DNA of 64,000 bases from Pseudonocardia asaccharolytica DSM 44247 = NBRC 16224. Lineage in GTDB: Bacteria > Actinomycetota > Actinomycetes > Mycobacteriales > Pseudonocardiaceae. The notes under the pieces were generated by a model, which was not told where the DNA came from, made no database searches, and saw nothing but the letters and a program-made list of their open reading frames with translations. Below are positions 51,494 to 59,852 of the stretch, one piece after another. The position numbers were made by a program, and so were the translations under genes. The stretch's first letter is position 1. Each line of letters begins with the position of its first letter. The stretch lies in NCBI RefSeq assembly GCF_000423625.1, contig NZ_AUII01000009.1:1-64000 (forward strand). Direction: 5' to 3'.

Positions 51494-52921
51494 TTAACCG
51501 GACCCGGTGACCCTCAACTCCGTGCCGACTGCCTCGGACAGGTAGAGCCGCTGTACCACGCGGTCGGACCCATCCAGCACGACCGTGCCCCGGGGCAGCT
51601 CGTAGCGACCCGCCCGCATCGCGTCCGCGACGACGCGAGGATCGTCGGTGCCTGCCCGCCGCACGGCACACCACCAGATGTGCACCCCCTCGTACACCGA
51701 CTCGGTCAGCGTGGAAAGCGGTGGGGCCCACCGGCCGAATTCCTCCCGGTAGCGGGCCACCAGATCGGAGTTCCCCTCGGTTTCGAGCGTCTCTAGGTAT
51801 CCGGAGATCGTGTGGACGCCCGCCGTCGCCGGGGAGCCGATGCGGGTCAACGTCGACTCGTCCAAGGCGGGGGCCAGCGTCAGGCACCGCTCGTGCAAGC
51901 CCAGCTCATGCGCTTGCCGCTGGAACGCGGCGGCATCGGCACCCACGAACGTCGAGAGCACGACGTCGGCGCCGGACCGGGCGATCGCGTCGACGACCGG
52001 CGCGAAGTCGGCTGTGCCGAGGGCCACGTACCGCTCCCCCACCAGCCGGCCGCCCAGCTGCGGCAGGATCTCCTTCGCCGCGGCGTGGGTGCTGCGCGGC
52101 CAGCAGTAGTCGTTGCCGGCCAAGAACCACCGCCGCCCACCCGCAGCGCCCATCATCGGGCGGGCCGCTTGGGCCAGCTGGTCGGCGGGGCGCTCGCCGA
52201 ATTGCACACGCAGCCGCCCGTGGGCGCCGCCTTCGTTCATCAGCGTCTGGACGACGAGCACCTCCGCATCGGCCAGCGCCTCGGACACCGCGAAGAACGT
52301 GGCCGATGTGGTCGCCACCAAAATGGTGCGGCAACCCAACCGTACGAGCCGGCGCGCCTCAGTCACGCCGACCGCGGGATCCGTCGCGTCGTCGCCCACG
52401 ACCAGCTCGACCGGCCGCCCGGCGACCCCGCCCTCGGCGTTGACCTCGGCGAGAGCGAGCGCCGCCAGGCTGTCCGTCGCAGCAGCGAACAGACTCCCAG
52501 GACCGGACTTCGACGTCAGCAGACCGAGCCGGGGATTGCCGGTGGCCTGCTCCCGCACCTGGTGCCCGCGGCGGCGCATCAGCCACTCCAGGCCGTCCCT
52601 GTCGATCTCGGCCTGCAGGCTCACCCGAGTGCCACCACCGCGCGCCGCGAACCGCAGCACGATCCGGCCCCGCCACGGCTGCACGTGGACGATCTCGATC
52701 CGCGACGGCGGGATGACCGCGCCGATGCGCCCCAGGATCTCCACCGGCTCGGCCGCCGGCCCGTCGAGCGGCGCGCGCAGCGTGACCGCGGCGCCCGGCG
52801 TCACCCGGTCGCAGAGCGCGTCGAAGATCCATCCCGACCCCGCGCCTGCGCCGAACAGTCCGAACGTCACGGCCGGCGGGGCTTCGACATACTCCTTCGC
52901 GGTCACGGTGAGCACGGGCAT
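51494..52921 (-). CDS. SRPBCC domain fused to AmiC-type amide-binding protein
   Basis: 475 residues from ATG 52921. Residues 1-120 form an SRPBCC/START-like ligand pocket (TVTAKEYVEAPPAVTF...). From about 128 (PRLGLLTSKSGPGSL) a type I periplasmic-binding fold follows, with FLAGNDYCWPRSTHAAAKEI near 265 matching AmiC/urea-amide binding proteins. No signal peptide is present, so it acts in the cytosol like AmiC, the amide sensor of the Pseudomonas amidase system. AmiC-like positive regulators (NhlC, NhhC) accompany cobalt nitrile hydratases in Rhodococcus. The SRPBCC fusion is unusual. It lies between the two operons with an ArsR gene upstream. Confidence 0.83.
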   Translation of the reverse strand: MPVLTVTAKEYVEAPPAVTFGLFGAGAGSGWIFDALCDRVTPGAAVTLRAPLDGPAAEPVEILGRIGAVIPPSRIEIVHVQPWRGRIVLRFAARGGGTRVSLQAEIDRDGLEWLMRRRGHQVREQATGNPRLGLLTSKSGPGSLFAAATDSLAALALAEVNAEGGVAGRPVELVVGDDATDPAVGVTEARRLVRLGCRTILVATTSATFFAVSEALADAEVLVVQTLMNEGGAHGRLRVQFGERPADQLAQAARPMMGAAGGRRWFLAGNDYCWPRSTHAAAKEILPQLGGRLVGERYVALGTADFAPVVDAIARSGADVVLSTFVGADAAAFQRQAHELGLHERCLTLAPALDESTLTRIGSPATAGVHTISGYLETLETEGNSDLVARYREEFGRWAPPLSTLTESVYEGVHIWWCAVRRAGTDDPRVVADAMRAGRYELPRGTVVLDGSDRVVQRLYLSEAVGTELRVTGSG

Positions 52922-53099
52922 CAGCGACCCCGGAGCCGCTCACGAGTGCGAGAGTGTGTCCAGAACAGCAGAACCGAGCACATCGATGACTCCGGATTCA
53001 CGACGGTGGGAACGAGCCGGAACTTTGTACTACGGGTTGTTCACCGTCGGCATCCGGTCGAGATGCGTCCGGGAACGATGAGGGCCAAGCGTACCGGTG

Positions 53100-53450
53100 T
53101 CAGGCGGTGTGGTTTTCCGCCTCGGCGTCGGGTGCGCCGGAGCCGGCGATGTCTCCCGCCGCCCGGACCTCGCCCAGGCCGGCTTGGAACAGCTGATGCA
53201 GCAGCGCCAGCACGTCACGGGCGGATCCGGAGGAATCCACCGAGTAGAACCGGTAGCGCCCGTCACGGCGCTCGGTGACCAGACCCGCCGAACGCAGGAT
53301 CCGTAGATGGCTGGACACGGCGGTCCGCCCCACCGAGGGGACCCGGGTCGCGAGGTCACCGGCACTGACCTCGTCGCACTCGGCGAGGATGCCCAGGATC
53401 TCGCGCCGTACCGGGTCGGCGAGGGCGTCGAACGCCAGATCGGCCCCCAT
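53100..53450 (-). CDS. ArsR-family transcriptional repressor
   Basis: 116 residues from ATG 53450, which has a strong GAGGAGG 9 nt upstream; a longer frame back to 53492 lacks one. Winged HTH: FDALADPVRREILGILAECD, then GDLATRVPSVGRTAVSSHLR and GLVTERRDGRYRFYSVD. There are no Cys pairs for metal sensing, so it is probably released by an effector or partner. ArsR/MerR-like NhlD proteins control nitrile hydratase in Rhodococcus. Located between two divergent nitrile hydratase operons, it is the best candidate for a common regulator, with the AmiC-like protein as amide sensor. Confidence 0.87.
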   Translation of the reverse strand: MGADLAFDALADPVRREILGILAECDEVSAGDLATRVPSVGRTAVSSHLRILRSAGLVTERRDGRYRFYSVDSSGSARDVLALLHQLFQAGLGEVRAAGDIAGSGAPDAEAENHTA

Positions 53451-53658
53451 GGCGATCCACCTCCTCGGCGACGCGTCAACACTGCTCGACATATTGCCGG
53501 AAGCGTAGTCGATCCCGCCATCCCGAGAGGACACCGTGCCACGTGACCGGCTGCGCACTCGCCGAACCGCGGGCCGTGCTCGACGCCGGCCGGGCCGTCC
53601 GGCAACGCTCCGGGCCTCTCCGCCACCTGCTCGGCACATATCAACGAGCCACAACACA

Positions 53659-53687
53659 TTGACCTGTTATCTGGGTCTCAATAGGGT
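53659..53687 (+). promoter_or_regulatory. Sigma-70-type promoter of nitrile hydratase operon 2
   Basis: TTGACC (53659-53664), 17-bp spacer, TAGGGT (53682-53687), 35 bp before the second amidase start. It resembles the operon 1 promoter, and ACATTGACC recalls the ATTGACG half-site there. Confidence 0.65.
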
Positions 53688-53722
53688 CGGTCGCGGCAGG
53701 CTCCGACCCGAGGAGACCCTCG

Positions 53723-55267
53723 ATGGTGGAACTCCCTGATCCCGATGCCATCTCCGCAGCCGCACGCCGTTACGGGCTGACCCTCACAGCCGCCGATCGC
53801 GAGTCGTTCCAGCCCTTCGTACACGGTCTGCTCGGCTCGTGGGACGTGGTCGAGGAGCTCTACGCCCAGATCGCCCCCACCGCCCCGGAGCGGAAATGGA
53901 CCCGTCCCGCCAACCTGGAGAACCCCTACAACGCCTGGTACGTGACGACCGAGATCCGCGAGGCCGCTGACGGCCCGCTGGCAGGCCGGACGGTGGCGAT
54001 CAAGGACAACACCGCGGTCGGCGGCGTGCCGATGATGAACGGCTCGAAGACGCTGGAGGGGTTCACCCCGAGCCGGGACGCGACGATCGTCGCCAGGCTG
54101 CTCGCCGCGGGGGCGACGATCGCGGGCAAGGCGGTCTGCGAGGACCTGTGCTTCTCCGGCGGCTCGCACACCTCGCGCACGGGCCCGGTGCGCAACCCCT
54201 GGGACGAGACGCGCTCCGCGGGCGGCTCGTCCAGTGGCAGCGGCGCGCTGGTCGCGAGCGGGATCGTCGACCTGGCCACCGGCGGGGACCAGGGTGGTTC
54301 GGTGCGGATCCCGGCGGCCTATTGCGGCATCGTCGGGCACAAGCCCACCCACGGGCTCGTCCCCTATACCGGCGCCTTCCCGATCGAGCAGACGCTTGAC
54401 CACCTCGGCCCGATGACCCGTACCGTCGCCGACGCCGCGCTGATGCTCGGCGTCATGGCCGGGCGAGACGGGTTCGATCCGCGCCAGCCCGCCGACCTGA
54501 CCGTCGACGACTACGCCGGTGCGCTGTCGCGTTCGGCCGAGGGCCTGCGCGTCGGCGTGGTCACCGAGGGCTTCGGGCATCCGAACTCCGAGCCGGGTGT
54601 GGACGACCGGGTGCGCGAGGCCACGGAGACCCTGCGCGAGGCGGGCCTGACCGTCGAGGAGGTCTCGGTTCCCTGGCATCTGCACGGCCCGCGGATCTGG
54701 GACGTCATCGCCACCGAGGGCGCGGCGGCGCAGATGGTCGAGGCCAACGGCTATGGGATGAACTGGCAGGGGCTCTACGACCCCGAACTCATCGAGCACT
54801 ACGGCGGCCAGTGGCGGGCCAACCCGGACGAGTTCTCCCAGACCGTCCAGTTCGTGCTGCTCACCGGCGGCTATTCGATGAGCCGCTACCACGGCAAGCA
54901 CTACGCCATGGCCCGCAACCTGGCCGCCCACCTGCGCAGGGCCTACGACGACACGCTCGCGAGCTACGACGTGCTGGTCATGCCGACGCTCCCGGTCACC
55001 GCGACGGCCATCCCGGACGCCGACGCCCCGCGCGAGGAGGTCATACCGCGCGCACTGGAGATGCTCGCCAACACCGCCACCTTCGACGTCACCGGGCATC
55101 CGGCCACGTCGGTGCCCGCGGGGCTCTGCGACGGCAGGCCGGTCGGAATGATGATCATCGGTAAGCATTTCGACGACGCGACCACGCTGCGGGTGGCCCA
55201 CACGTTCGAGCAGGCGGTCGGGGGGTTCCCGACGCCGAGCACCACGACAGGGGGGAGCCTGCCATGA
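53723..55267 (+). CDS. Amidase signature amidase, copy 2
   Basis: 514 residues from ATG 53723, behind GAGGAG. Same reaction as copy 1. K94 (VAIKDN), the GGSSSGSG loop and S193 (DQGGSVRIP) fall at identical positions, and long blocks such as HKPTHGLVPYTGAFPIEQTL are shared. Differences concentrate near the N-terminus and in the region 360-380, suggesting altered substrate range. Its stop overlaps the nthB start (ATGA). First gene of the plus-strand operon, which mirrors the one at 48109-51410. Confidence 0.93.
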   Translation: MVELPDPDAISAAARRYGLTLTAADRESFQPFVHGLLGSWDVVEELYAQIAPTAPERKWTRPANLENPYNAWYVTTEIREAADGPLAGRTVAIKDNTAVGGVPMMNGSKTLEGFTPSRDATIVARLLAAGATIAGKAVCEDLCFSGGSHTSRTGPVRNPWDETRSAGGSSSGSGALVASGIVDLATGGDQGGSVRIPAAYCGIVGHKPTHGLVPYTGAFPIEQTLDHLGPMTRTVADAALMLGVMAGRDGFDPRQPADLTVDDYAGALSRSAEGLRVGVVTEGFGHPNSEPGVDDRVREATETLREAGLTVEEVSVPWHLHGPRIWDVIATEGAAAQMVEANGYGMNWQGLYDPELIEHYGGQWRANPDEFSQTVQFVLLTGGYSMSRYHGKHYAMARNLAAHLRRAYDDTLASYDVLVMPTLPVTATAIPDADAPREEVIPRALEMLANTATFDVTGHPATSVPAGLCDGRPVGMMIIGKHFDDATTLRVAHTFEQAVGGFPTPSTTTGGSLP

Positions 55268-55962
55268 ACGGAGTGCACGATCTGGGCGGGACCGACGGGC
55301 TGGGCCCGGTCGTCATCCCGGAGCACGAACCGGTGTGGCGCGCGGAGTGGGAGAAGACCGCGTTCGCACTCTTTCCCACCAATTTCCGGGCCGGGCTGTT
55401 CGGCGTGGACATGTTCCGCTTCGGCATCGAGCAGATGCATCCGGCGGTGTACCTGCTCTCCCCGTACTACGAGCATTGGCTGCACTCCGCCGAGCACTAC
55501 GCCACCAGAGCGGGCGTGATCGACCCGGCCGAGCTCGACGCGAAGACGCAGTACTACCTCGATCACCCCGACGAACCGCTGCCCGACCGGAAGGACCCCG
55601 ATCTGCTGGCCTTCGTCGACGCCGCCGTCAAACAGGGCGCGCCCGCCCGCCGCGAGTCCAGCAGGCAACCGAAGTTCCAGGTCGGTGACCGCGTGACCGT
55701 GGTCGACGACAGCCCGCGCGGGCACACCCGCAAGGCCCGATACATCCGGGGCAAGTCCGGTGTCGTCGAACTGGCGCACGGCACCTTCATCTATCCCGAC
55801 AGCGCCGGCAACGGCGGCGAGGACGACCCGCAGCACGTCTACACCGTCAAGTTCACCGGCGAGGAGCTCTGGGGCGCGGACGCCGCCGAACCCGGCGGCG
55901 TCGTCTACGTCGACGTCTGGGAGCCCTACATCGTCCCCGCCCGGGAGGAGTCCGCGGCATGA
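55264..55962 (+). CDS. nthB: Nitrile hydratase beta subunit, copy 2
   Basis: 232 residues from ATG 55264, overlapping the amidase by four bases. Starts [19 protein letters not shown] and ends with [18 protein letters not shown], as in copy 1. The SH3-like barrel includes [20 protein letters not shown]. Its stop overlaps the alpha start (ATGA), unlike copy 1, which has a 37-bp gap between beta and alpha. Confidence 0.95.
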   Translation: MNGVHDLGGTDGLGPVVIPEHEPVWRAEWEKTAFALFPTNFRAGLFGVDMFRFGIEQMHPAVYLLSPYYEHWLHSAEHYATRAGVIDPAELDAKTQYYLDHPDEPLPDRKDPDLLAFVDAAVKQGAPARRESSRQPKFQVGDRVTVVDDSPRGHTRKARYIRGKSGVVELAHGTFIYPDSAGNGGEDDPQHVYTVKFTGEELWGADAAEPGGVVYVDVWEPYIVPAREESAA

Positions 55963-56567
55963 GCACCCCGACCAATCCGAAGGTCCGCAGCCAGGAGGAG
56001 ATCGCCGCCCGGGTCAAGGCGCTCGAGGCGCTGATGATCGAGAAGGGGATCATGACGACCGAGGCGGTGGACCGCCTCGCCGAGATCTACGAGAACGAGG
56101 TCGGCCCGCAGCTCGGCGCGGCGGTCGTCGCGAAGGCGTGGACCGATCCGGAGTTCAAGGCCCGGCTGCTCGCCGACGCCACCAAGGCCTGCGCGGAGCT
56201 GGGGATCGGCGGGCTGCAGGGCGAGGACATGGTCGTTGTGGAAAACACAGCGAACACCCATAACGCCATCGTCTGCACGCTGTGCTCCTGCTATCCGTGG
56301 CCGGTGCTCGGGCTGCCGCCGAACTGGTACAAGGAGCCCGCCTACCGCTCCCGGATGGTGCGCGAGCCACGCACGGTGTTGCGCGAGGCGTTCGGCCTCG
56401 AGCTGCCGGATTCGACGGAGATCCGGGTGTGGGACTCCTCGTCGGAGATGCGGTACTGGGTGCTGCCGGTCCGCCCGGCAGGCACCGAGAATCTCGATGA
56501 GAAGGCCCTCGCCGCGCTCGTCACCCGCGAGTCGATGATCGGCACCGGAGTGGTGGAGGCTCCCTGA
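55959..56567 (+). CDS. nthA: Cobalt-type nitrile hydratase alpha subunit, copy 2
   Basis: 202 residues from ATG 55959. C106, C109 and C111 in [17 protein letters not shown] place it in the cobalt class at the same residue numbers as copy 1. The middle helices ([20 protein letters not shown]) are identical between the copies, and changes cluster at 80-105 and at the C-terminus. It overlaps the accessory gene start by one base (TGATG). Confidence 0.96.
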   Translation: MSTPTNPKVRSQEEIAARVKALEALMIEKGIMTTEAVDRLAEIYENEVGPQLGAAVVAKAWTDPEFKARLLADATKACAELGIGGLQGEDMVVVENTANTHNAIVCTLCSCYPWPVLGLPPNWYKEPAYRSRMVREPRTVLREAFGLELPDSTEIRVWDSSSEMRYWVLPVRPAGTENLDEKALAALVTRESMIGTGVVEAP

Positions 56568-56968
56568 TGGGATACCGGGTCGACGCCACGGAGCTCGGTG
56601 ATGCCCGCAGACGGGTGGAGGCGCTGATCTCCGGCCTGCCCGGCGGCGAGTGTCCGTTCGAGCAGCCGTGGGAGCTGCGGGCGTTCGCGATGGCGGTCGC
56701 GGCCTACCACAACGGGCAGTACGGATGGTCGGAGTTCCAGCTGTCGCTGATCGAGTCGATCCGCAGGTGGGAGGCCGAGGGCGGGCCGGATCCGTGGCGC
56801 TACTACGAGCACTGGCTGACCGCGCTGGAGACCGTGCTGGCCGGTAGCGGCGCCCTGTCCGAGGCGGATCTCGACGAGCGGACGAGGGCGGTGCTCGCCA
56901 CCCCGCGCACCGCGGGTCACCACGAGGCCCACCGGGAGCCGGTGGCGGTCGATCCCGGCCGGCGCTGA
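56567..56968 (+). CDS. Nitrile hydratase accessory (activator) protein, copy 2
   Basis: 133 residues from ATG 56567, after GTGGAGG. Shares the [31 protein letters not shown] and [15 protein letters not shown] blocks with copy 1 and ends with HHEAHREPVAVDP. It should serve cobalt insertion for its own alpha subunit; cross-activity with copy 1 is possible. Followed by a cluster of three 18-bp quasi-palindromes. Confidence 0.88.
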   Translation: MGYRVDATELGDARRRVEALISGLPGGECPFEQPWELRAFAMAVAAYHNGQYGWSEFQLSLIESIRRWEAEGGPDPWRYYEHWLTALETVLAGSGALSEADLDERTRAVLATPRTAGHHEAHREPVAVDPGRR

Positions 56969-56972
56969 GCCG

Positions 56973-57074
56973 CGTCATGGCTCCATAACGTTCAGGGCGA
57001 CGCATCCCAGACCGCGTCATGGCTCCATAACGCGTTGGGGGCGCGGGCGCTTTGCACGTTATGGCTCCATGACG
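56973..57074. repeat. Three 18-bp quasi-palindromic repeats
   Basis: CGTCATGGCTCCATAACG occurs at 56973-56990 and 57015-57032. A variant CGTTATGGCTCCATGACG with the T/C changes swapped lies at 57057-57074. Each unit has 8-nt arms with one mismatch around CT. They fill the gap between the nitrile hydratase operon and the flavoprotein gene. Confidence 0.75.
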
Positions 57075-57141
57075 TGCTGAGGTGGCGAGCCGCACTGGCA
57101 TGCTCGGTGTCAATCGATCTCCGACGAGCGAGGAGCGGGCG

Positions 57142-58818
57142 ATGGACACCGAGGTGATCGTGGTCGGCGCGGGCCTTGCCGGACTCGTCGCCACCGCGGA
57201 GCTGGCCGACGCGGGACGGCGGGTGATCGTGCTCGACCAGGAGCCCGCGGCATCGCTCGGCGGGCAGGCGTACTGGTCCTTCGGCGGGCTCTTCCTCGTC
57301 GACTCGCCGGAACAGCGCAGGATGGGCGTCCGCGACTCGCGGGAGCTCGCGCTGCAGGACTGGTTCGGCAGCGCCGGGTTCGACCGCGGCAGCGACGACC
57401 CGGCGGGCGAGGACTACTGGGCCCGGCGCTGGGCGCAGGCCTATGTCGACTTCGCCGCCGGGGAGAAGCGGTCCTGGCTGTACGCGCAGGGTATGCGCTG
57501 GTTCCCGGTGGTTGGCTGGGCCGAACGCGGCGGCTACCTCGCCGACGGGCACGGCAACTCCGTCCCCCGCTTCCACGTCACCTGGGGCACGGGGCCCGCG
57601 GTGCTGGAGCCGTTCGTGCACCGGGTCCGCGCGCATGTGTCCACCGGACGGGTCGAGCTGCGGTCCCGGCACCGGGTCGACGAGCTGAGCGTCACCGACG
57701 GGGTGGTCGACGGCGTCCGCGGCGCGGTCCTGGAACCCTCCGGCGCCGTGCGGGGCGCGGCGAGCTCGCGGACCGAGATCGGCGGGTTCGAGCTGCGGGC
57801 GCAGGCGGTCATCGTCACCGCGGGCGGGATCGGCGCGAACATCGACCTGGTGCGGGCCAGCTGGCCCGCGCGGCTGGGGCCCGCGCCGAGGAGGCTGATC
57901 TCCGGGGTGCCCGAGCATGTCGACGGGCGGATGCTCGGCATCACCGAGGCGGCGGGTGGGCGGGTGGTGAACCGCGACCGGATGTGGCACTACACCGAGG
58001 GCGTGCGCAACTGGAACCCGATCTGGGCCCGGCACGGGATCCGGATTCTGCCCGGCCCTTCCGCGCTGTGGTTCGACGCCCGCGGACGCCGTTTCCCGGC
58101 GCCGAACTTCCCCGGTTTCGACACCCTCGGAACGCTGCAGACAATCATGGAAACGGGCTACGACCATTCGTGGTTCGTGCTCACCCAGAAGATCATCGAG
58201 AAGGAGTTCGCGCTCTCGGGGTCGGAGCAGAACCCCGACCTGACCGGCAAGGACATCCGGCTCACCCTGAGCAGGGTCAGCCCCGGCGCGCCCGCCCCCG
58301 TCGAGGCGTTCAAGCGCCACGGCGCCGACTTCGTGGTCGCCGACACCCTCGCCGAGCTCCTCGCCGGAATGAACAAGCTGGCCGCCGACACCGGCGCCCC
58401 GCCGATCGACCTCGCCGATCTCGAACGCCAGATCGTCGCCCGCGACCGCGAGATCGACAACCCGTTCACCAAGGACCTGCAGATCACGGCGCTGCGCGGG
58501 GCGCGCCGCTACCGCGGCGACCGGCTGGTCCGGGTGGCGCGACCGCATAAGATCCTCGATCCCCGCAACGGGCCGCTGATCGCCGTGCGGCTCAACATCC
58601 TCACCCGCAAGACGTTGGGCGGCTTGCAGACCGACCTGTCCGGGCGGGTGCTCGGCGCCGCAGGCGAGCCGATCCCCGGGTTGTACGCCGCGGGCGAGAT
58701 CGCCGGGTTCGGGGGCGGCGGCATGCACGGCTACCGTTCACTGGAAGGGACCTTCCTGGGCGGCTGCCTGTTCTCGGGGCGCCAGACCGGGCAGGCGGTC
58801 GCGGTCGCGACCGCCTGA
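57142..58818 (+). CDS. FAD-binding dehydrogenase, KstD/fumarate reductase family
   Basis: 558 residues from ATG 57142, preceded by GAGGAG. The N-terminal FAD motif is VIVVGAGLAGLVATAELA with LDQEPAASLGGQAYWSFGGL, and the C-terminal FAD-binding block is PGLYAAGEIAGFGGGGMHGY. The family includes 3-ketosteroid dehydrogenases and other enzymes that add or remove a C-C double bond. Conserved catalytic tyrosines of KstD are not obvious, so a different substrate is likely. It follows the second nitrile hydratase operon by 173 bp of repeat DNA and may be an independent unit. Confidence 0.87.
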   Translation: MDTEVIVVGAGLAGLVATAELADAGRRVIVLDQEPAASLGGQAYWSFGGLFLVDSPEQRRMGVRDSRELALQDWFGSAGFDRGSDDPAGEDYWARRWAQAYVDFAAGEKRSWLYAQGMRWFPVVGWAERGGYLADGHGNSVPRFHVTWGTGPAVLEPFVHRVRAHVSTGRVELRSRHRVDELSVTDGVVDGVRGAVLEPSGAVRGAASSRTEIGGFELRAQAVIVTAGGIGANIDLVRASWPARLGPAPRRLISGVPEHVDGRMLGITEAAGGRVVNRDRMWHYTEGVRNWNPIWARHGIRILPGPSALWFDARGRRFPAPNFPGFDTLGTLQTIMETGYDHSWFVLTQKIIEKEFALSGSEQNPDLTGKDIRLTLSRVSPGAPAPVEAFKRHGADFVVADTLAELLAGMNKLAADTGAPPIDLADLERQIVARDREIDNPFTKDLQITALRGARRYRGDRLVRVARPHKILDPRNGPLIAVRLNILTRKTLGGLQTDLSGRVLGAAGEPIPGLYAAGEIAGFGGGGMHGYRSLEGTFLGGCLFSGRQTGQAVAVATA

Positions 58819-58928
58819 TCACCGGGTCGACGCGAGCTCGACCGGGCTCCTGCGAGGAGATCCACCCCGCAGACGCCGCTACGGCTTCCGGCGGCGAGGT
58901 GGGCGCCGGCACGGCAGCATAGGGCACG

Positions 58929-59354
58929 ATGCCGGACATGCCCGACGACGCCGAAGAGGAGCCGCTGGTCCGGCTCGACCGCTGGACCGGCCCCTGGCCT
59001 GAGGACGACCCGGACGCAAACTTCAAGGCCGAGGTCGCCGACTACATGCGGCTGGACCCGACGGCAACCATCCGCGGGCTGAGCCGCACCACCGGGGTCC
59101 CCGAGGGTGCTCTCGTCCGCTACGTCCTGGCGCGGTTCGCCACGACCGGCTCCGGCGGCCTGCTGGAGCTGGGTCCAGCGATGATCCACCGGCTGTGGGA
59201 GCCCATCGCCGCCGCCGAGGCGGCGGGCACCGACGAGGCCAGGCTGGATGCCTACCGGCGCCTGTCGGCAATGGTGAACTGGTTGCGGGCCCCGCTGCAG
59301 GAGCCGTCGCTGTATCCCGGGACGGATCAGACCGAGACGCGGTCATATCGCTGA
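58929..59354 (+). CDS. Conserved actinobacterial protein (DUF6027-like)
   Basis: 141 residues from ATG 58929; ATG 58938 (MPDDAEE) is an alternative. The sequence LDRWTGPWPEDDPDANFKAE, then AVADYM-like helices, LSRTTGVPEGALVRYVLARF and GLLELGPAMIHRLWEP recalls a small actinobacterial family I know only as a domain of unknown function. The helix-turn-helix-like segment IRGLSRTTGVPEGALVRYVL could bind DNA, but no function is established. Single gene. Confidence 0.65.
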   Translation: MPDMPDDAEEEPLVRLDRWTGPWPEDDPDANFKAEVADYMRLDPTATIRGLSRTTGVPEGALVRYVLARFATTGSGGLLELGPAMIHRLWEPIAAAEAAGTDEARLDAYRRLSAMVNWLRAPLQEPSLYPGTDQTETRSYR

Positions 59355-59368
59355 CGTAGCCCTCCGGG

Positions 59369-59523
59369 TCACCCTCGCGCCGCCACGATCCGGGCGTCGA
59401 TGGAGTCGAGGACGAGGTCGAGACCGAAGGCGAAGCGGTCCAGCGCCCGCTGATGCGCTCGTACAGGAGCGGGGCGCGTCGCTCCCGCCACTCGTCGTCG
59501 CTGCTGCCGGTGTGGACGGGCAC
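59369..59523 (-). pseudogene. TetR-family repressor C-terminal remnant
   Basis: The C-terminal tail HQRALDRFAFGLDLVLDSID, typical of a TetR/AcrR ligand domain, ends at a stop near 59369. Slightly upstream, EWRERRAPLLYERI appears in another frame. The DNA-binding half is absent; the sequence beyond 59523 belongs to a different decayed gene. Confidence 0.55.
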
Positions 59524-59848
59524 CTGCGCGCCGCGTTCGGGAAGGTGCCGGTGTCCGGGATTTCCGCGGATGACCCGGCCACGGCGCAGGCGCCCCCGGC
59601 GGATTCACGGTCGTCGATCCCGGGGGCAACTGGCTGCGGATCAGCAGGCACAGCGACAGCGACGACGAGCCCGCCGCGTCAGGGCGCTGGTCTACCTCGC
59701 CGGGCTACGGCTGCGCACCGGCGAACGCGACGCCGCGGTCGCGCTGCTCGCCGAGGTCAACGCGCTGGAGCTGTCGGTGGCCGACCGAGAGGCATTGGCC
59801 ACCGACCTCGCGACCGCGGCCGAACTGGCCGTCGAGCTGGGCTCCTGA
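59512..59848 (+). pseudogene. VOC (bleomycin-resistance-like) protein remnant
   Basis: Pieces of a VOC protein occur in shifting frames: AAFGKVPVSGI and FPRMTRPRRRR, then VVDPGGNWLRISRHSDSDDE. A C-terminal helical tail LVYLAGLRLRTGERDAAVAL reads in frame to a stop at 59848. The N-terminal half is missing and at least two frameshifts are present. The junction with the TetR fragment suggests one deletion removed both 5' ends. Confidence 0.6.
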
Positions 59849-59852
59849 CCCG

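Noticed and set aside
48109..56968. Aldoxime dehydratase or iron-type nitrile hydratase genes
   Set aside because: Both alpha subunits have the cobalt motif CTLCSC, and no aldoxime dehydratase-like gene is present in the window.
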